Source: Dermatophagoides farinae | Lineage: Eukaryota; Arthropoda; Arachnida; Sarcoptiformes; Pyroglyphidae | Direction of reading: 5' to 3' | Assembly (NCBI RefSeq): GCF_024713945.1 | Contig: NC_134677.1 | Coordinates: 8,392,001 to 8,456,000, forward strand | DNA: 64,000 nucleotides | Part shown: piece after piece, positions 40,630-53,552 of the stretch | Numbering within the stretch: position 1 is the first letter of the stretch | How the letters are laid out: each line of letters begins with the position of its first letter | Translations under genes and position numbers: made by a program | The notes under the pieces: generated by a model | Told to the model about the DNA's origin: nothing | What the model saw: the letters and a program-made list of their open reading frames with translations, nothing else | Database searches by the model: none

Positions 40630-42904
40630 TTTTTTTTCTCTTTTTTTTCTTTCAATGAAAAAAAATGAGAAAATTTTTTTCGTAAATATTATTGCTGTTG
40701 CTGTTGTTTGAATATGAGAAAAAAACAATCACTTAAAAAAATTGGAAAAAACAAAACCAAAAAAAAAAAAAAAAAAAAAATTGTAGAGCAAAGACAGAAT
40801 TAATGTTAAACCTGCATATCGATAAATAAATATTCGATAAATAAAAATGAAAAAAAAATTCAAGACAAATGTAAAAAAAAAAATTTGAATTTGAAAAATA
40901 ATTTAATTTCAATCTGGCAAACGTTACACGAAAAAAAAACAAAAATAAAAATTCAATCAAATTCAAAAAAAAAAAAAAATGAAAAAAATGAAAAAACGGA
41001 CCCGAAAAGAAAAAAAAAGATGATTATCAATGTATATATCCTCCTCCCCCCCCCCCCAAAAAAAAAACAGAGACACATGGAGAGATATCCACCAACATTT
41101 TAACCGTTTGAAACGTATATATTATGTGTGTGGTTCGATGCACTCTATCTCTCTCTCACTCATTCACTTACATTCATTCATTTCATTCACTATTTCGTTT
41201 CGTAATAACACAACATAATAAAATCATCATGAAATAAAAGATCAAGCTGTTTTTTTTTATATTTCACATTGATGATGGCTACGCACCACCACCACCACCA
41301 CCATCACCACTACCATTATCATCATCATCATCATCATTTAGATGATGATAGTTTGTTGTTGTTGTTGTCGTTGTTGTTGTTATTGTGGCTGTCACATAAT
41401 ACCAAACATCATCATCATCATCATCATCATCATTTTTATTCAAACACACAGCATATAAACTTTATATTTATTTATTTTATTCAATGTTCAAAATTGACAA
41501 TAATGATAATAATAATGAAAAAGGTAAAATGATTCATTTCATACATTGTCCCTGTTTTTTTTTCTTCTTCTTCTTCTCCATTTACCTGTGGATTGATATT
41601 AGAAAAAAAATGATGATAATAATTTTTCAAATTAAAAAAAAAATATGAAAAAAAACTAGAACACACAAACACACAAAATGTTTGTGTAATCAAAATGATG
41701 ATGAAATCAACCACAACAACAACAACAACAACAGATCACAGAATCTTATCACAAAAACAACAACAACAACAACAAATGATAATAATCATATTACGAAAAA
41801 CAAATTTCATTTAATCAATCAGTTAGTAAACGATACGCGTATTTTGTCCATTTGATTTTTAACCAGAAAAAAAAAATTTTTTTTCTCCTTTGAAAATCAA
41901 AAGAGGAAATGTGTTATTTTTCAAGCCAGCAAAAAAAAAAAATTCGATTCGATTTTTATTTTCTGGTAATAAATATGTATCTCAACTACTAAAAAAAAAA
42001 AAAAATTTCGAATAGAAATACTGATGACACAACCTAACACACTTACACACACGAAAAGTAAGCGAAAAAAAAGACACAAACATGATGTCGATGATGATGA
42101 TGATTACCAGTGAAGATAAATGGCATTTTTTTCGTTTTTCTCTCTCTCACTCTCTCGGTTTTTTAACCATTATAAATTGCTTATTGTATGTGTATTATTA
42201 TTGTTACTGTTTATTATCATCATTATTATTACAATTGGATTTATGGATATATACATATATTATTGTCTATTTTTGTCCTAGAAGTATAACAAACGCAAAG
42301 GTTTTATTTTTACTATATATATAAAAACAGATACAATATAAGGAATATATAGAACAGTGACAGAGATATAGGGAAAAAAATGAATAAAAAACAAAACAAT
42401 GTAATAATACATTTTGTGTACGGCGATAATAATGATACCAAAAAAAAAATATCAATTAATAATCAGATGAAAAAAAATACAAAACAAAACAAACATACAA
42501 TTTGACTAATGAATATTAACCAAATTGGAATAATAATAATAATAATATATTGAAAAAATATAGGATCCGATCGCTATCGATTGATTTGATAGATTGGATA
42601 AATTAATGGAGGATAAATTGAAACCGAATTCGATTCATCAAAGTATGGAAGAAAAAAATCAATTAGATTTAATCAATTTAGAACAAAAATAAAAATAAAA
42701 AAAAATCACAGGTATTAAATGATCACATCAGAGTCCTATTATAATAAATAGAAAAAAAATGACAATCATCATACTCACACACACACATATACAAACATTT
42801 CATATATGAGAAAACTCTCTCTCTTTCTCTCTCTATTTCTACATACATAAAACATATCAACAACAACAACAACAACGGCAGTACAATAATAATAATCATC
42901 ATTA

Positions 42905-42935
<31 letters not shown>

Positions 42936-45900
42936 GAGTGAGTAAGTGAGTCAGAGGAAAGAGACTTTTGTCCATTTTATTTTCTGTTCGAATAATAAGA
43001 ATGGGCAGAATTTTGAAACGATAAAAAGTGCAGACACAAACACACACACACCAAACGAATATAAATTGAAATAATATGGAATTGAATATAAGAGACAGAG
43101 AGAATTGTCAATGTTGTTGTTGTTGTTGTTGTTTTTTATAATGTGTGAAATAACGACAACAACAACAACGAAGAACCAGAAGAAAGAAAGAACAAAAAAA
43201 ATCATCATGAGAAATGCCATATTAGTGTGTTCATTTTTTTTTTTTTTTTTTTGAAGATTAAAATCAGAGAAAGAAAATATTGTCTGCTACATATATAATA
43301 AAAGATAATGGATGATGATGATGATTTTCAGTTGATATGATAAAATTGAAAATCACACACAACACACACAAACACAGACAGAAAGAAGAAAAAAAAAATA
43401 CGTGTGTAATATGATGACGATAAATTGAAAATACAAAATCAATTATCCAATATTAATCGATAAAATTTTACGTTTTTTTTTACTAATTGATTTTTTTTAA
43501 TAGTCAATTTTTCAAAAAAAAACAACAACAGCGACGACCACAACAACAAGTAATCATTACCATTAGATAATAATTTTTGGAATTTTCTTTTTTTCCAAGA
43601 AAAAAAAACAGAAAATAACAAAATTAAACATTTCATTCATTCATTCATTCATTGGGTAAATAAAATACAAAATGAAAATCATTGTCAAGAATCATGATCA
43701 ACAACAACAATTTCTACAAGTCGAGAATATATCGTCATAAGAATTTAATCATAACATATTTTTTTTTTTTTTGAATACAGGATTTTTATTTTTATATATT
43801 TTGAATATATCAGTCAGTAAAGTCATTCATAGTGCAATGTAAAATAAAGTTTGAATGAAATAAATGTGTCCATGAACCATCATGATCATCATAATCATCA
43901 TCATCATAATCAACATCGACAACAACAACAACAACAACAACATCATCATGCCAACAAAAATATTATATATCAAAAAAAAAAAAAAAAAAAAAAATGCATA
44001 GACTCGTGATGATGATGATGATCATCATCATCATCATGACGATCATTGCAAATGATAATAATAATAATGATGATGATTTTTTTTTATACAGGAAAAAATA
44101 ACGTATTTTTTTATAGTTTTTTTTTATTTTTCATCAATAGATTTTTCAGTTTTGTTGTTGTTGTTGCTGCTGTTGTTGTTGAAAAAAAGGAACAAAAGGA
44201 AAAAAAAATTTTATAATATCCAGAGTAGAGAAGGTGAATTTGCGTGTGTGTTTGTTACCATTGGACAATGTGTATACGAGAGAGAGAGAGAGAGAGACCA
44301 GCACTGAATAAATATATGCTCTGTGTGTGTGTGTATTGAGATAAAGCCAATTGTAATGAATAAATTGATACGAAAAAAAAACCCAAAAAAACTAATTGTG
44401 ATATATAAAATTCAATCAAAAGAATTGGATTTTACAGGGAAAAAAATGTACATTTTTGTTTGATGTTGTAGCCACACACAAAGTGGCAACATTTATTTAT
44501 TTTTTTTTGCTGGCGAGAAAAAAAATTGGATCATTTTACACAAAATTTTAGACAAAAAGCACAAAGAATGGAATTTTTTTTTTTGCTATCATTTGAATGT
44601 TGAGAAAATTAAGAAATTCAATATTTTTCTCTTTTCAGGTTAGAGAAATATGGAGAGAAATACATGTCAAATAAATAATGAAATATTTCTGTGTGTGTGT
44701 GTGTGTGATAAATAAACATTCGAAAATTGACCAGAAAAAAAACGTTCGAAAAATACACAGAGATTCAATGAAAAAATTCATTCATCAATGATGATGATTT
44801 TCATAAACGAAAAAAAAAAATTCACATTCGAAATTTTTAAAAAAAAATGAATCAAAAATTACCTTCTTCTTGTTTTGTTTGTTTTTTTTCTGGCGAGGAA
44901 TGATCGATTTATAAGATGAAATAATGATAATGATATCAGATTATATATAACCACCACCATATATATCCTGTTGTTTAAACATTTTTTTTCTTTTTTTTTC
45001 TTGCGTGCGTTAGTGTTGTTGATTCGAATTATATAATTGGATTGTTGTTGTTTTTCAACAAATTTAAAAAAAAAAATTTAAATTTTTTATATTCACATTA
45101 AACACGAATATAATATTAAATATTGAATGAATGATGGATAAATAAAATACGATTGTAATGCGTGTGCGCACACGTCAAATAATTTTATTTTCGTATTTTA
45201 ATAATAAAAAAAATAATACACAACAACATTGAACACAAAATTGAACACGAGAGATATGGACAAAAAAAAATCCGTCATCATACACGAAATAATTTTTCGA
45301 TTTTGCAGGAAAAAAAAATTAAAGATTCCACACACAATGAAAATTGTACATCCAAACGAAATGATTATTACTAACAGACTGAATGAATTGGATGGAATGA
45401 AATTGAACACTTTTTTTTGTGTGTGTATGTGTGTGTGTGTGTGTGTTTGGAATGGAATTGCACATTGCATGATATGACTTCTTCATTCATGAGTTTTGAG
45501 GGTGTGCAAGAGAGAGAGAGAGAGAGAATATATATACGTAAACGAACGAACTAAAAAAAAAAAAAAAAAAAAAGAAGGGAAATAGATATATTCATCCTCC
45601 TCAATCATTTATTTATCTATGAATGTATGTATAAATGAACAAATGAGGATGAGGAAGAGGAGGAGGTTGTTTCAAAAAAAAAAAAAAATATGTTTTGAAA
45701 AAGTTTTATTTGGTTGTAGTAGTAGTAGTAGTAGTAGTAATGGTTAATGGTATTAATATATTTTTTTTTTTCGTTCATATAATCAAAACTTGTATTTTTA
45801 TATCACAAATAGACAGAGAGAGAGAGAGGGGGAGATTATTGCATTTTTTCTCTTCTTTTTTTTATATTTATTAATATATAAGAATACAAAGCAATATTGT

Positions 45901-48900
45901 AATTGTTTTGTATCCGCTTATTGTGTGTGTATATGTGCATACCGCACCCTCTCCATGTCTTATTGTTACAACGTTATATATATTATAATGATGATAAAAT
46001 GTGTAACAATAACTAATACTACTACTACTACTATTACGTATCATTTTCATCCTCCTCAATCAGCAGCACCTCCTTTTTTCTTTTTTTTTTTATTCATTCA
46101 CAATTATTATTTTTTCCAAAAAAAAAAAAAATCATCATCAAACACAAAATGGTAGTGGAAAAAAAATCATTTATATCTCTATACTATATTCACCATTATA
46201 ACGAAATGATGATGATAATGATGGGACGAAAAAAAAACGCGATGTGATTTTTCAAAAAAAAAACAAAACAAAAATCCAAAATTCAATTCATTCATGAAAA
46301 GAAAGATGATATGTGATGTATTTTTTAGTTGAAAATCAAAACACGTGCCGATATTTTTTTTTCCATTATTTTTAGTGAAAAAAAAATTTTTTTTTTTTCA
46401 ACAAAATATCAGAATATTCAGCAATCATAATTTGTAGAAATAAATAAATGAATTCATATGTTTCATACGGAAACGGAAACAATGTAATTTGATACTGTAA
46501 TAATGGTATTCATCATTGACGGAAATGATTGGAAAAATATTGACAATAAATCAATCAATCAATAAGTCATTTGATTTTTTTTTTGTTTGTTTGTTTGTTC
46601 GGTAATAAAGTGATTAATTTAGAAAAGACAAAAATTTTTCCTAATTAAATTATTTCCAGCGAATAAAAAAAAACTAAGGAATCAAATTTTTCAATTTGAA
46701 TAGAATTTTTTTCCAAAAGTTAGTGCCCCTGCCTCCTCCCCCCCCAAAAAAAAACGGAATAATAAATTCCACATTCCAACATGACTATCCACAAAGCAAT
46801 TCTGATCATACAAAAAAAAAATTCTTGAATTATGATGATGACAATGATGAGAAAAAAAAACAAAATGAAAACTTTTTCACCACCACCACCACCACCAGTG
46901 AATGAAATTTAAATACAATGAAAGTATTTTTTTCACTTTGTCCATTTTGAATGGAGAAAAAAAAACTTTTACCGTGTAAATTTTCAAAAAAATGATGAAA
47001 AAAAAAATTCTGGAAATTCCTAAATTCTAAAGTGAGAGAGAGAGAAATGTAATAATTTCTTTTTCGTCGATTGTCGTCGTTGTTGTTTTTGTTGTTGTTT
47101 GCCAACATTTGCAGAGATTTAGTCGAGATTTCTTGTTTCATTTCATTTTTTTTTATTATTATTATTATTTGCTACGCTGTCATTGTTGTTGTTGTTGTTA
47201 TCATTATTGTTTTTTTTTCGTTTGTTCGTTTGTCAAAAAAAAAAAAAATATATATTGCTTTTCAAACATATACACAATGATGATGATGACTGTTGACAAC
47301 TGGAAAAGAAAAAAAAAACAGAAACGGAACAATATTCGTTTCATCATCATCATCATCATCATGGAACAATACAATATTATGGAACAAAGACAAAAAGAAG
47401 AAAATATTCACAATTTGTGGAACAAAAATTGATGCACACACAAAAAAAATCCTAAAATATTGGAATTTTTATTGAAAATTTTCAATTAACTCATCTAATT
47501 TATTATTTTATTGCTAAACGAAAAAAAACAAAAACGATCCTATGGTTACCGTTTTTTATATGTAGCAATCAATCAATCAATTGGATAGATTGTATCAATT
47601 GCCGATAAAAAAAAAATACTAATTAATTAACAATTGGAAATAAACAATAAACATCATCAACAACGATGAACAAAAAAGAAAAAAAAATGATCAACCAGGA
47701 AAAAAATAACCGAATGAGAAATAAAATGACAGATATGGTCATATTTTTTTTCCACTAAAAAAAAACTCGCGCGCGACTAATCTAATTCACATATTGGTTT
47801 GGTTTTGTGTGTGTGTGTGTGTGTATTCATATGGTTTATTTCAAATTGAAATGGCCGATATGCGATACGATACACACACACAGATATTTAAAAAAAAAAA
47901 ATGGACACTTTTAGACCAATTTTCTCTCTCTCTCTCTCTCTGTCTATAATCATGCTGTGTGTGTGTGTGTGAATGCTGGGTTCCCCACATTTATTTTCCT
48001 AGCCAGCCGCTTCAAAGCCGACGTTTTATTTTCGCTACGCGAGAAAAAAAAATATGAAGAGAATCAAACCATATATATACAAGCTAAACCAGCCGTCAGA
48101 CTATGCTATGTTTTATTATTATTGTGTAGCCGACACACAATATAATAACATTTTATTTCATGTTTTTTTTTATATATATATATACAACAACAAACACAAA
48201 CGACAATGAAATAAAAATTACTAGCCAAACGAATATCAAAAAAAAAAAAGAAAAAAAATAACAAATTTCATGCAAGAATTTTTATTGAGACAAACAAAAA
48301 CAAAACAGAAAAAAAATTGAATCAAAATTTTTTAAAATTAAATTAAAAAATTTTCTTTTTTTTTAATTATTGAATGATGATGATGATGGAGCATGATGTT
48401 TGCATCGTCGCCGTCGTTGCATTTTGATAAAAAAAAAGAAAAGAAAAAAACTTTCATAATCATCAACAATAATAATAAATACAGACAAGTTCATATTGGC
48501 TGAAATAAAATAAAAATAAAAAATAAAAGTTTTTTTTTCTCGTTTTCTTTACACTTTACATTTTACTTTTTCTTTTTTTTTTGCCTGGCACACAAACACA
48601 CCAAAATACATACATGCATGCATCATCGTCATTATATATCACACACACACACACACAAGAATCACAGATCAAAAGAACCAAAAAAAAAACCATTTTTTTC
48701 ATACTACAAAAGCTCCTAAAATCATATATATACAAACACACACACACAGAAAGAGAGAAACAAGAACAATTTTCATGTTTTCATTCATTCATTCATCTCC
48801 ATCTCTCTTTTTCACATATTCATCCAATCATTGTGTTGCTGCTGCTGAGAGAGAGAGAGAAAGTTTTTTTTTCTCGGTAAATAATATATACCAGGACTTT

Positions 48901-49396
48901 TTATAAACAGCAGCAGCAGCAGCTAAAGCTAAAGCAAAAGCAGCAACAAACCCAAACCCAAACACACACAAACACATGAATCGACATCAAAGCATTAATC
49001 ACTCTCGATTATTGCTTTAGTCGTCGTCGTTGTTGTTGTTGTTGTTATTTTTTTTCCATTTTCATTCATAGTTCATTTGATCATTTTATCGTTTGTCCAT
49101 ATATACTACTTGTGTGTATGATGTGATGTGTGTCTGTTATTATTATCATTATACGATAGATGGAAAAAAAGAAAAATTTCATTTTATTCGAAATTTGCTA
49201 TTACGATTATTATTATTATTATTATATCAAAATCAATGAAAAATAAATTAATTGGCAATATTAGATATTGTTTATAATTTATAATAATATAATATACAAA
49301 AACAAAAAAAAAATATTTGTAAAGTTTTTTTTTTACTGATTCAACACTCACATTACGTTGTCGTAGTTGTTGGTTTTGTTGTTGATTTTTTTTTTG
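40630..49396. other. Gene-poor region upstream of the ARID5B-like gene
   Basis: 8.8 kb without a recognisable gene. Contents: CAC/CAT and GTT repeats near 41280-41440, CA/GT arrays (for example 42910-42933 and 45424-45446), homopolymers of 20 or more A at about 43972 and 45551, TAG repeats near 45716, a GC-rich 14-bp palindrome at 45161 and a relatively GC-rich patch at about 47980-48130. It may hold the promoter and untranslated exons of the ARID5B-like gene. The end near 49.4 kb is the 3' flank of the ZW10 gene. Confidence 0.6.
45161..45174. repeat. GC-rich alternating palindrome
   Basis: CGTGTGCGCACACG is a perfect 14-bp palindrome of strictly alternating pyrimidine and purine, a Z-DNA-prone sequence. 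It also holds GCGTG-type cores on both strands. It is conspicuous against the AT-rich background. Confidence 0.6.
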
Positions 49397-51821
49397 CTAT
49401 TTAATTTTTGCCAAAACTTTTGCACGTCTTTCATTGTTCTGGAATAATGCACGAATCATATGTCTGACTTCATCCGGTTTAAGATATGTAGCCAATAATC
49501 CATGGCCATCGGCCCATCGATTTAGTATTTCCAGTAATGAAGACTATTTTATTATATCGTTGTCGTCGTCGTCGTTGTTATGTCATGTTGGACATAGACC
49601 CATAACAAGATTTTAGACGAATAAAAAAAAACATATTTGGAAATTAAAAAGAGAAAGAGAAAGAGAAAATATCAAATTTTATCAGTCTAGTGAACGAGAG
49701 AAAAAAAAATGCTGCTTACCTTGAGTAGAAAATTAATTTCATTCAATTTCATCCATTTAAATATAACATCTTCTGAATCGATTAAAAATAATTTCAATTC
49801 TTTACAAAAATAATCAATTTCATTATAAAGATGTGATGATCCTAATGAACTAATATCATTCATTGATAAAATTGTTTCAATAAATTGATTCATCAATGTT
49901 TGCAATAATGTTGACATTATTTTGTTATAAATTTTCATCGATAACACTGTTGAAAATGAATTTTGTAAACAATTTAAATGTTTCAAACAATTATTTAAAC
50001 ATTCACGAAATTCAAAATGTGATTGTGAACTAATACGTAGATCAGTGCGTGGTGTTTCATTGACAATCTCCTGTAATGATTGTATGAATGTTTCATTATT
50101 TATATAACGATATAATGTACGTTCCTGATATCGCATTTGATTCAAAAATATTTGTGATCCAACATTACGTATGCTGGGCAATAATTCAAATAATGAATCT
50201 AAATATGGTTTATGTGTCAATGCCATACATTCCATTAGATGACCAAACATGAGACAATTATTATGGAATATAGCATTTTCTTTTGCATCCTGTTCAATCA
50301 ATTCACGATATCTATATGGTGCTATAGCAATGAATAATTCACAAGTCAAATAGATTGTTTCCGATAATAATAATGATAAATTTTTTGAACTATTTGACAA
50401 CAGTGCTGACATCTCCTGAATTTTAAACAAAAAATGTGTTAATACAATATTCGAATATTGAAAAAAACACATACCTCGAATAATTGTTTCACTGATAGCA
50501 TATAATCACTAATTAGACAATCGGAAAATTTTGATTTTTCTTCCAATGATAATGATTGCAATAATTTTTTCGATGAAATAGTTTCCATTGGTTTTTTCAA
50601 TAATCGTTTCATTCTTATGATAAAATCTTGACATAATTTTGTGGAAAAATGATTCTTGATATTTTCACGATATATTCGTAATGTTTCCGATTCTTCATCG
50701 TCAATCATATCGTATGATTGTAATTTCTTCTCTAAACGGCTACCTTGTTGTAGTAATTCCAAAAAATTGGCCAATTCTGATTCACATTTTGGCAGTTGAG
50801 TTTCAAAATAATAATCAATAACACATTTGAATAGCTGTTCAGACCATAATTGACCGATAAATTTTTTGAAAATTTTACTTTGTTTCAATTGATTATCCAT
50901 TGTGAATTGATTTAAAATGATTTCGATAAATTTTTCTAGATTTTCAATCACATCATTCGAATTATCACAATCACCATCGATTAAATGAATTCCATCCGAG
51001 GTACTGATTGCTTTTTTATTATTTTCAAGAATTTTTCTCGTGAAATGATTGTTTAGTTGATCGAAAATATTCTTGAAATATAGAAGAAAATCATATCGTT
51101 CTTCGAGTATACAATCAATAAAGGATTCATATTGTTCCAATGACATTGATTGAATGAATTCGAAATGAAAAATCCTATTATCAACATTTGAATCTTGTTC
51201 TTGATCATTTTCAAAATGTAAATTCCGTTTAAACAATTGTATCATATCATACAATAGTTCTTCTTTGGTCGATATGATTTTAGTGTTTAATTTTTTTAGC
51301 GATTTTTCAATAATTTCTTTTTGACGATAATTGAATGGTGATGGTAATTTTTCGAATAAATTTTCACCATCTTTAACAAGCTTGTCATATAAATCGATGG
51401 ATTCAACGATACTTCCATGGGCTTTGTTGTATTCACAATTATTGGCCAATTCTTTACTATTGTCCAACAAGTTTTGTATTTTATCAAAACGATTTTGAAA
51501 ATCATCCAACAATTGAATTTGATCGAATACAATTTGTTGTTGTTGACAGATTTTATGATATTCTAACAATTGTTTAATTTCATCACAATCCAAAAAGGAT
51601 TCCAATTCTTTACGCAACGTTCTGGTTCTGGTGATTTTCTCCGTCAATTGTTGACATTTAGTTTTCAATTCATGATCGAATGATGATCGTCGTGGATCTT
51701 CATCAATTTCTTTTCGATATTTACGAATTTTTTCATCAAAATGTTGTACAATTTCATCGATATTTGTAAAATTGTCAAGAAATTTTTCAACATTAAAATT
51801 GAATTCCGATTTATTGATCAT
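49397..51821 (-). CDS. Zw10: Centromere/kinetochore protein ZW10
   Basis: Subunit of the RZZ complex (Rod-ZW10-Zwilch) that brings dynein and checkpoint proteins to kinetochores; it also acts in the NRZ Golgi-ER tethering complex. Exons 51821-50475, 50415-49720 and 49543-49397, all phase 0, give 729 aa, near the family length (human about 780). The C-terminus is diagnostic: [15 protein letters not shown], then [23 protein letters not shown] split over the end, nearly the vertebrate ZW10 ending. The N-terminal two thirds are helical, with coiled-coil-like stretches ([19 protein letters not shown]). I chose ATG 51821 because the upstream extension is a poly-Lys reading of a homopolymer. The next gene upstream on the same strand, UBLCP1, ends 233 bp away. 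Confidence 0.94.
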
Positions 51822-52054
51822 TATTATCGATCGATGGATTTTAATTTTTTTTTTTTTTTTTTTTTTTTGAAAAAAATAAATAAAACACACGTGTAAAAAT
51901 GATGATTCGAAAAAATTCTTTTTTGTCAACGCATACAAAAAAAAGTAACAACAGTCACAAATGACGTGATACTTGTGAATTTTATTTGAATAGAAATTTT
52001 TTTTTTGAAAAGAAAAAATTTTACAAATACCAAAAAAAAAGGAAAAAGATTCAA

Positions 52055-53282
52055 TTAAATCATTTTATGCCAATGATCATGATTGAGTTTGGACAAATCA
52101 TCTAATTGGGATATAATTTTTAAATATTTAGCCAAATAATACAGCTCTTTATCTTTGCTTTGATTTTTATATGCTTCACGGAATGCTTTAATTTTCAAAC
52201 CATTCTGTGGATTCATTAGAAAATTATATCGTAGATCATCAATTATTATTGAATTACGTGCACTATATTGTTCAAATTTTCCCCATATTACACCTAAAGG
52301 TTTACACTTTAAATAAATAGAAAGAAGGAATAAATTATTTCAGCTATATATTCATTAGCACAATTCAAACACATACATTGATGACACCATATTTTTCCGT
52401 ATGAACAGAAATTCTGGCTGATGAATCCAAAAAGAATGCAATTTTAAAATTAGGATTGGTCGTAACGCCCAGTTCACGCATTTTTACTTCAATCCATTTC
52501 ATATCGGTGGCCGCTATTGTAGAAATGATTAATTTTAAGAAAAAAAAAACAAAAAAAATAGCATCGAAAAATACTCACACCAAATGACAATATCATAATC
52601 CTGATAAGCGCTAGTCAAAAATTCATGCAGATATGGCCGCATCAATTGTGATGCATGTTCGGCTGTTGATCGATGATCTATTATTGGTAATGATAATAAT
52701 ATTTGAGCAAATAAATAAAACTGAGAGAATGGAATTTTTCATTACCAAAAAGTGTATAATCAATGTCAAGAACTAAAAGTTTTTTTCCATCTCTTGGAGC
52801 ATTCATTACATTGATTTTAATATCTTTGACCCGTCTTTCCACTTTAGCTAGATATTCGCTACGATTATGAATAGCAACCTGATCGAATGCTTCATCATCG
52901 ATATCAAAATCATTGATCACGTTTGGAATTTCTGATGGATCCAGATCAATATTGGCAATCTGTTCTTCTTTACTACCGATCATCATCACTTTGAATCCCG
53001 GTTTCATAAGTAGATGTTCTATTTTAGTGTCAACATCAACCGGTCGACCTGAAAAAGAAATCCAAATTACCAAACCATTAATTGATCAATTGATTACAGA
53101 CCATTATTCGTTTTGAGACCCATTAATTTCTGACGTTCAGGTTTGACACCAGTTTTCGAATAAATACATTCTTTAAGATTTTGTATGGAAGCAACACCGT
53201 TCAAATTATCAATGACATATTCATTTCCTGACCATTTTACGATAATTTTTCGTTTGTCATCAATCGATTCTGATTCCGACAT
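52055..53282 (-). CDS. UBLCP1: Ubiquitin-like domain CTD phosphatase 1
   Basis: A nuclear Mg2+-dependent phosphatase of the FCP/SCP (HAD) class; in animals it dephosphorylates the 26S proteasome and lowers its activity. Exons 53282-53102, 53048-52746, 52677-52579, 52513-52377 and 52306-52055 join in phase to give 323 aa (human 318). The N-terminal ubiquitin-like domain covers residues 10-85 ([22 protein letters not shown]). The catalytic DxDxT is LDIDYTLF with D155 and D157. Further blocks are [65 protein letters not shown] and a C-terminal [12 protein letters not shown]. The start is taken at MSESES; an in-frame ATG 15 codons upstream is possible. It is head-to-head with the LSD1-like gene. 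Confidence 0.96.
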
Positions 53283-53552
53283 GACAAATGTTGTGTAATG
53301 TGGATTATTAAGGAAAAAAACTAACAAAGAAAAAATTTCTAAATGAAAGAAAATTCGAAAATCATCTATCGATGTTTATCGAGAAATTTTTTTTTTCACT
53401 TCAAATAAATATACTCAACACGGCTGGATTGACAATCTCACCTCAATACGCTGTTTATGAATTTTTTGAATGTTTTGTTTCAAAATGTGTGCTTGTGTTT
53501 GATCGTGAAATAAAAAAGAAAAAAATTTGAACCGCGATCAACAAATAAATCA
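53283..53552. promoter_or_regulatory. Bidirectional promoter region, UBLCP1 and LSD1-like
   Basis: Only 270 bp separate the two divergent start codons, so the core promoters of both genes must sit here or within the first exons. There is no obvious TATA box. The sequence is somewhat less repetitive than other intergenic DNA in the window. Confidence 0.55.

Noticed and set aside
41269-41532. His-rich open frame (CAC/CAT repeats)
   Set aside because: Repeat translation only; no conserved flanks, unlike the His runs inside the receptor and ARID5B-like genes.
48901-48975. CCCAAA and CAG repeats resembling telomeric or CRISPR-like arrays
   Set aside because: Only two or three units with no spacers; ordinary microsatellite drift in eukaryotic DNA.
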